From Pseudooceanicola nanhaiensis (GTDB lineage Bacteria; Pseudomonadota; Alphaproteobacteria; Rhodobacterales; Rhodobacteraceae), in the NCBI RefSeq assembly GCF_020171315.1, contig NZ_JAIUZP010000016.1, forward strand, positions 1-64,000: a stretch of DNA of 64,000 bases, written 5' to 3'. Below the pieces are notes generated by a model. The model did not search any database and was not told the DNA's origin. It saw nothing but the letters and a program-made list of their open reading frames with translations. The position numbers and the translations under genes were made by a program. Positions within the stretch are counted from its first letter, which is position 1; each line of letters begins with the position of its first letter. Shown in pieces: positions 63,201-64,000 of the stretch.

Positions 63201-64000
63201 GAGTTTTCCCACGGCCCCTTGCCGGCCTCGGGCAGGCCCTGCCCCTGTGCGGTGGCCAGGGCGTGGAGCCCGAACATCTCGTCCCGCTGGCAGGCCGGTT
63301 CGGCCATCTGCAACAGGAAGCTGCGCATCGCGGAGGCGGGCAGCGGGTAGGGTTTCAGCAGCGGGCGCAGCGCCTCGGCGAGGGTCTTGCCGGGGGTCGC
63401 GCGCAGCGCCTCGGCCAGGCCGTGCCGGATCCGGTCGGCCACCAGCGTCGAGGGATCGGGGGTCTCGCGCGCCTCGGCGATGGCCTGTTCGCTGCGGGCC
63501 GCGGCCTCGGGGAAGAGGAACTCCATCGCGTTGTAGAGTTTCGCCGCCGCCCAGATGAAGCCCTGGGCCGGTTCGGAGAGCTCTTCGAAGAGACCGGCGA
63601 AGCGGACGTGCTCGAGGGCGCTGAGCGCCACGAAGCTGTTGTCCTCGGGTTTGCTGCGGGCCGCGAGATCCTCGATCTGCGCGAGGATGTCGGTGCGGCT
63701 CAGCTCCAGCGGATCGCCGCAGCGCAGGCCGTTGCAGGTGGCATGGATGCGCACGGTGCCCGTGTCGTCCGAGGCCAGCCAGATCCGGCCGGGCAGGGGG
63801 GCATGGAAGGCGATCATGTCGCTCGGCGCCCCGATGGGCCGGGCGATGCCGGGGGCGCTGGTGGGGATCACCAGCGGCTGATCTTCCAGCCCTTCGACCT
63901 CGATGCCCAAATCCTGTGCAGGGCGCGCGGCGTCATAGGCCCAGCCCCAGAGCGCCAGCGGCGGCTCGGACTGAATTTCGCCGATGCCGCCCGTGGTGTC
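60278..64000 (-). CDS. Large multidomain glycosyltransferase, N-terminus beyond window
   Basis: The frame is open to the window edge (1240 residues visible), so the 5' end is missing; TTG 63910 is not a credible start. The first visible residues (LALWGWAYDAARPAQDL) form a 'GWxxD' element often found in bacterial glycan enzymes. About 600 helical residues of unknown fold follow. Then comes a GT31/fringe-like domain (about bases 62015-61500): DTLVTVFSCLPYLETR, VIVVGDGD, and LKIDDDCF with the DDD triad at 61743-61751. The C-terminal domain is PF13704/GT92-like: LAVICVCHNELDRLPVFLAH, FVDNLSDDGS and VADIDELIVY. It is a paralogue of the protein at 24861 but with intact motifs, so both transferase domains could be active. 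Confidence 0.83.
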   Translation of the reverse strand, partial: DTTGGIGEIQSEPPLALWGWAYDAARPAQDLGIEVEGLEDQPLVIPTSAPGIARPIGAPSDMIAFHAPLPGRIWLASDDTGTVRIHATCNGLRCGDPLELSRTDILAQIEDLAARSKPEDNSFVALSALEHVRFAGLFEELSEPAQGFIWAAAKLYNAMEFLFPEAAARSEQAIAEARETPDPSTLVADRIRHGLAEALRATPGKTLAEALRPLLKPYPLPASAMRSFLLQMAEPACQRDEMFGLHALATAQGQGLPEAGKGPWENSLRLPFLLLGGKLADLAKAFEDLAHIRGARVSPATLGWTLRQLAEREPNPWDDRHVDTIIRSYMTLAEGLAQSYWRLPCEQMIASVVALLELGSRQPDIFEHNTTSFALRCFGLSRSFWQRLRAVADSGRLRMSPDLAAGERAFAVIEGHLRGTPAAPAALAEALAVFAAVEAIDLPRVQREVLGPSGLATSGQAGLYDGIRASGQDPTETALRVLAAPGAPEDAALAQTARNALRQRWNNVDKAPYYQAQGDSSRGIFALLSRIEAGAPAEEIATALDQLMPRLRKLSGQASGYVGLSLGLLTLEGLVRLGAEDHAAQVLAHLSAILDAMPPQMHEAVIAAPCLQSALTALDRTVAATPSPAALAALSLFPQRGDNDELMPVAPLDRPGWAARSPLFDTLVTVFSCLPYLETRIPPMRASWLADLEALGIPYVIVVGDGDGRIEGDIVHLDAPDDYEGLPQKTLKTVEWVYENTDFSYMLKIDDDCFVNVDEYFFSQSYRKFHYYGRHITRDPGSMNRAWHHEKSRSERGRMELDKSPEPSSYADGGGGYMLSRRAMQALLLAARSPEGQRLVHSSFMEDKMAGDLLNMRGINVGSEDYYTSIWRRTHGPAQPVMRWDNYFLPSAASPCKMIHLDTETAQGWTHGARNLPTLLPRKLWPTFQRAGLGFNSNQLELMSDEARLAELNAADLAVICVCHNELDRLPVFLAHYRALGVTCFLFVDNLSDDGSREFLLEQPDCVTFSCDTHYNVGAYGTTWQLTLMASLRTGRWSLVADIDELIVYPGWDAAKPSLPGYVTGGALGTADAVRLQMVDMYPQGPLSEADLSEGSPFEKAGFTDRDPLLEMGPYRGVFSNDRTLASSVRHRILPGSRPLLYLAQKYALVRYMPWMRFSEGLHFMAEGQVAEQELVFCHFKYDAAFEARVRDEVDRGLHFNAAEEYRLYLAALSEGGLSLHDPQVSVPWRDSAPVRALLG

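Overview
The window reads as part of an extrachromosomal replicon (plasmid or chromid) of a marine alphaproteobacterium, most likely a Rhodobacteraceae/Roseobacter-group organism. It is GC-rich throughout and carries a RepA-type replication module (a PF10134-like initiator divergent from parAB) beside a complete dTDP-L-rhamnose operon. Published work describes RepA-type 'biofilm plasmids' with a rhamnose operon in roseobacters. The match to that plasmid class is my inference from gene content. No rRNA, tRNA, insertion sequence or CRISPR array was found. Genes run off both window ends.

Layout. 1-13.0 kb: a 3'-truncated RTX metalloprotease, a ManC-type GDP-mannose synthesis enzyme, a DUF2793 tail-fibre-like protein and a 2048-residue RTX protein. 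13.4-31.6 kb: a sulfotransferase/glycosyltransferase region with seven sulfotransferase-like proteins plus one possible remnant, four glycosyltransferases (one very large), an 87-residue small protein and a coiled-coil protein. 31.6-36.1 kb: kpsT, a kpsE-like gene with a long repeat-rich N-terminus, a divergent kpsM and a GT2 glycosyltransferase. 36.2-43.1 kb: two more RTX proteins, one with an N-terminal propeller-like region. 43.4-49.7 kb: UDP-galactopyranose mutase, an SRPBCC protein, a DUF1800/DUF1501 pair, a second small protein and an eighth sulfotransferase. 50.1-53.5 kb: rmlCBDA. 53.5-57.7 kb: parB, parA, two identical parS-like palindromes, an origin-like region with 22-bp iterons and a perfect DnaA box, and repA. 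57.7-64 kb: a tandem GT2 enzyme overlapping repA by 4 bp, and a second very large glycosyltransferase cut by the window end.

Together the genes look like a mobile surface-coat and attachment island. Nucleotide sugars (GDP-mannose, dTDP-rhamnose, UDP-galactofuranose) feed several glycosyltransferases. A large set of sulfotransferases could sulfate the glycan. An ABC-type exporter (KpsMTE-like) could move it out, and four RTX proteins could act as Ca2+-dependent adhesins or matrix enzymes. Not seen here: a type I secretion system for the RTX proteins, KpsD, a priming transferase and PAPS synthesis. These are expected elsewhere in the genome.

Most striking points: (i) the number and diversity of sulfotransferase-fold proteins, including members with degraded PAPS loops; (ii) an unusual long-period RTX repeat (258 or 339 bp) shared by three secreted proteins; (iii) glycosyltransferases built by shuffling the same modules, one with its DDD triad replaced; (iv) a clear centromere and origin layout.
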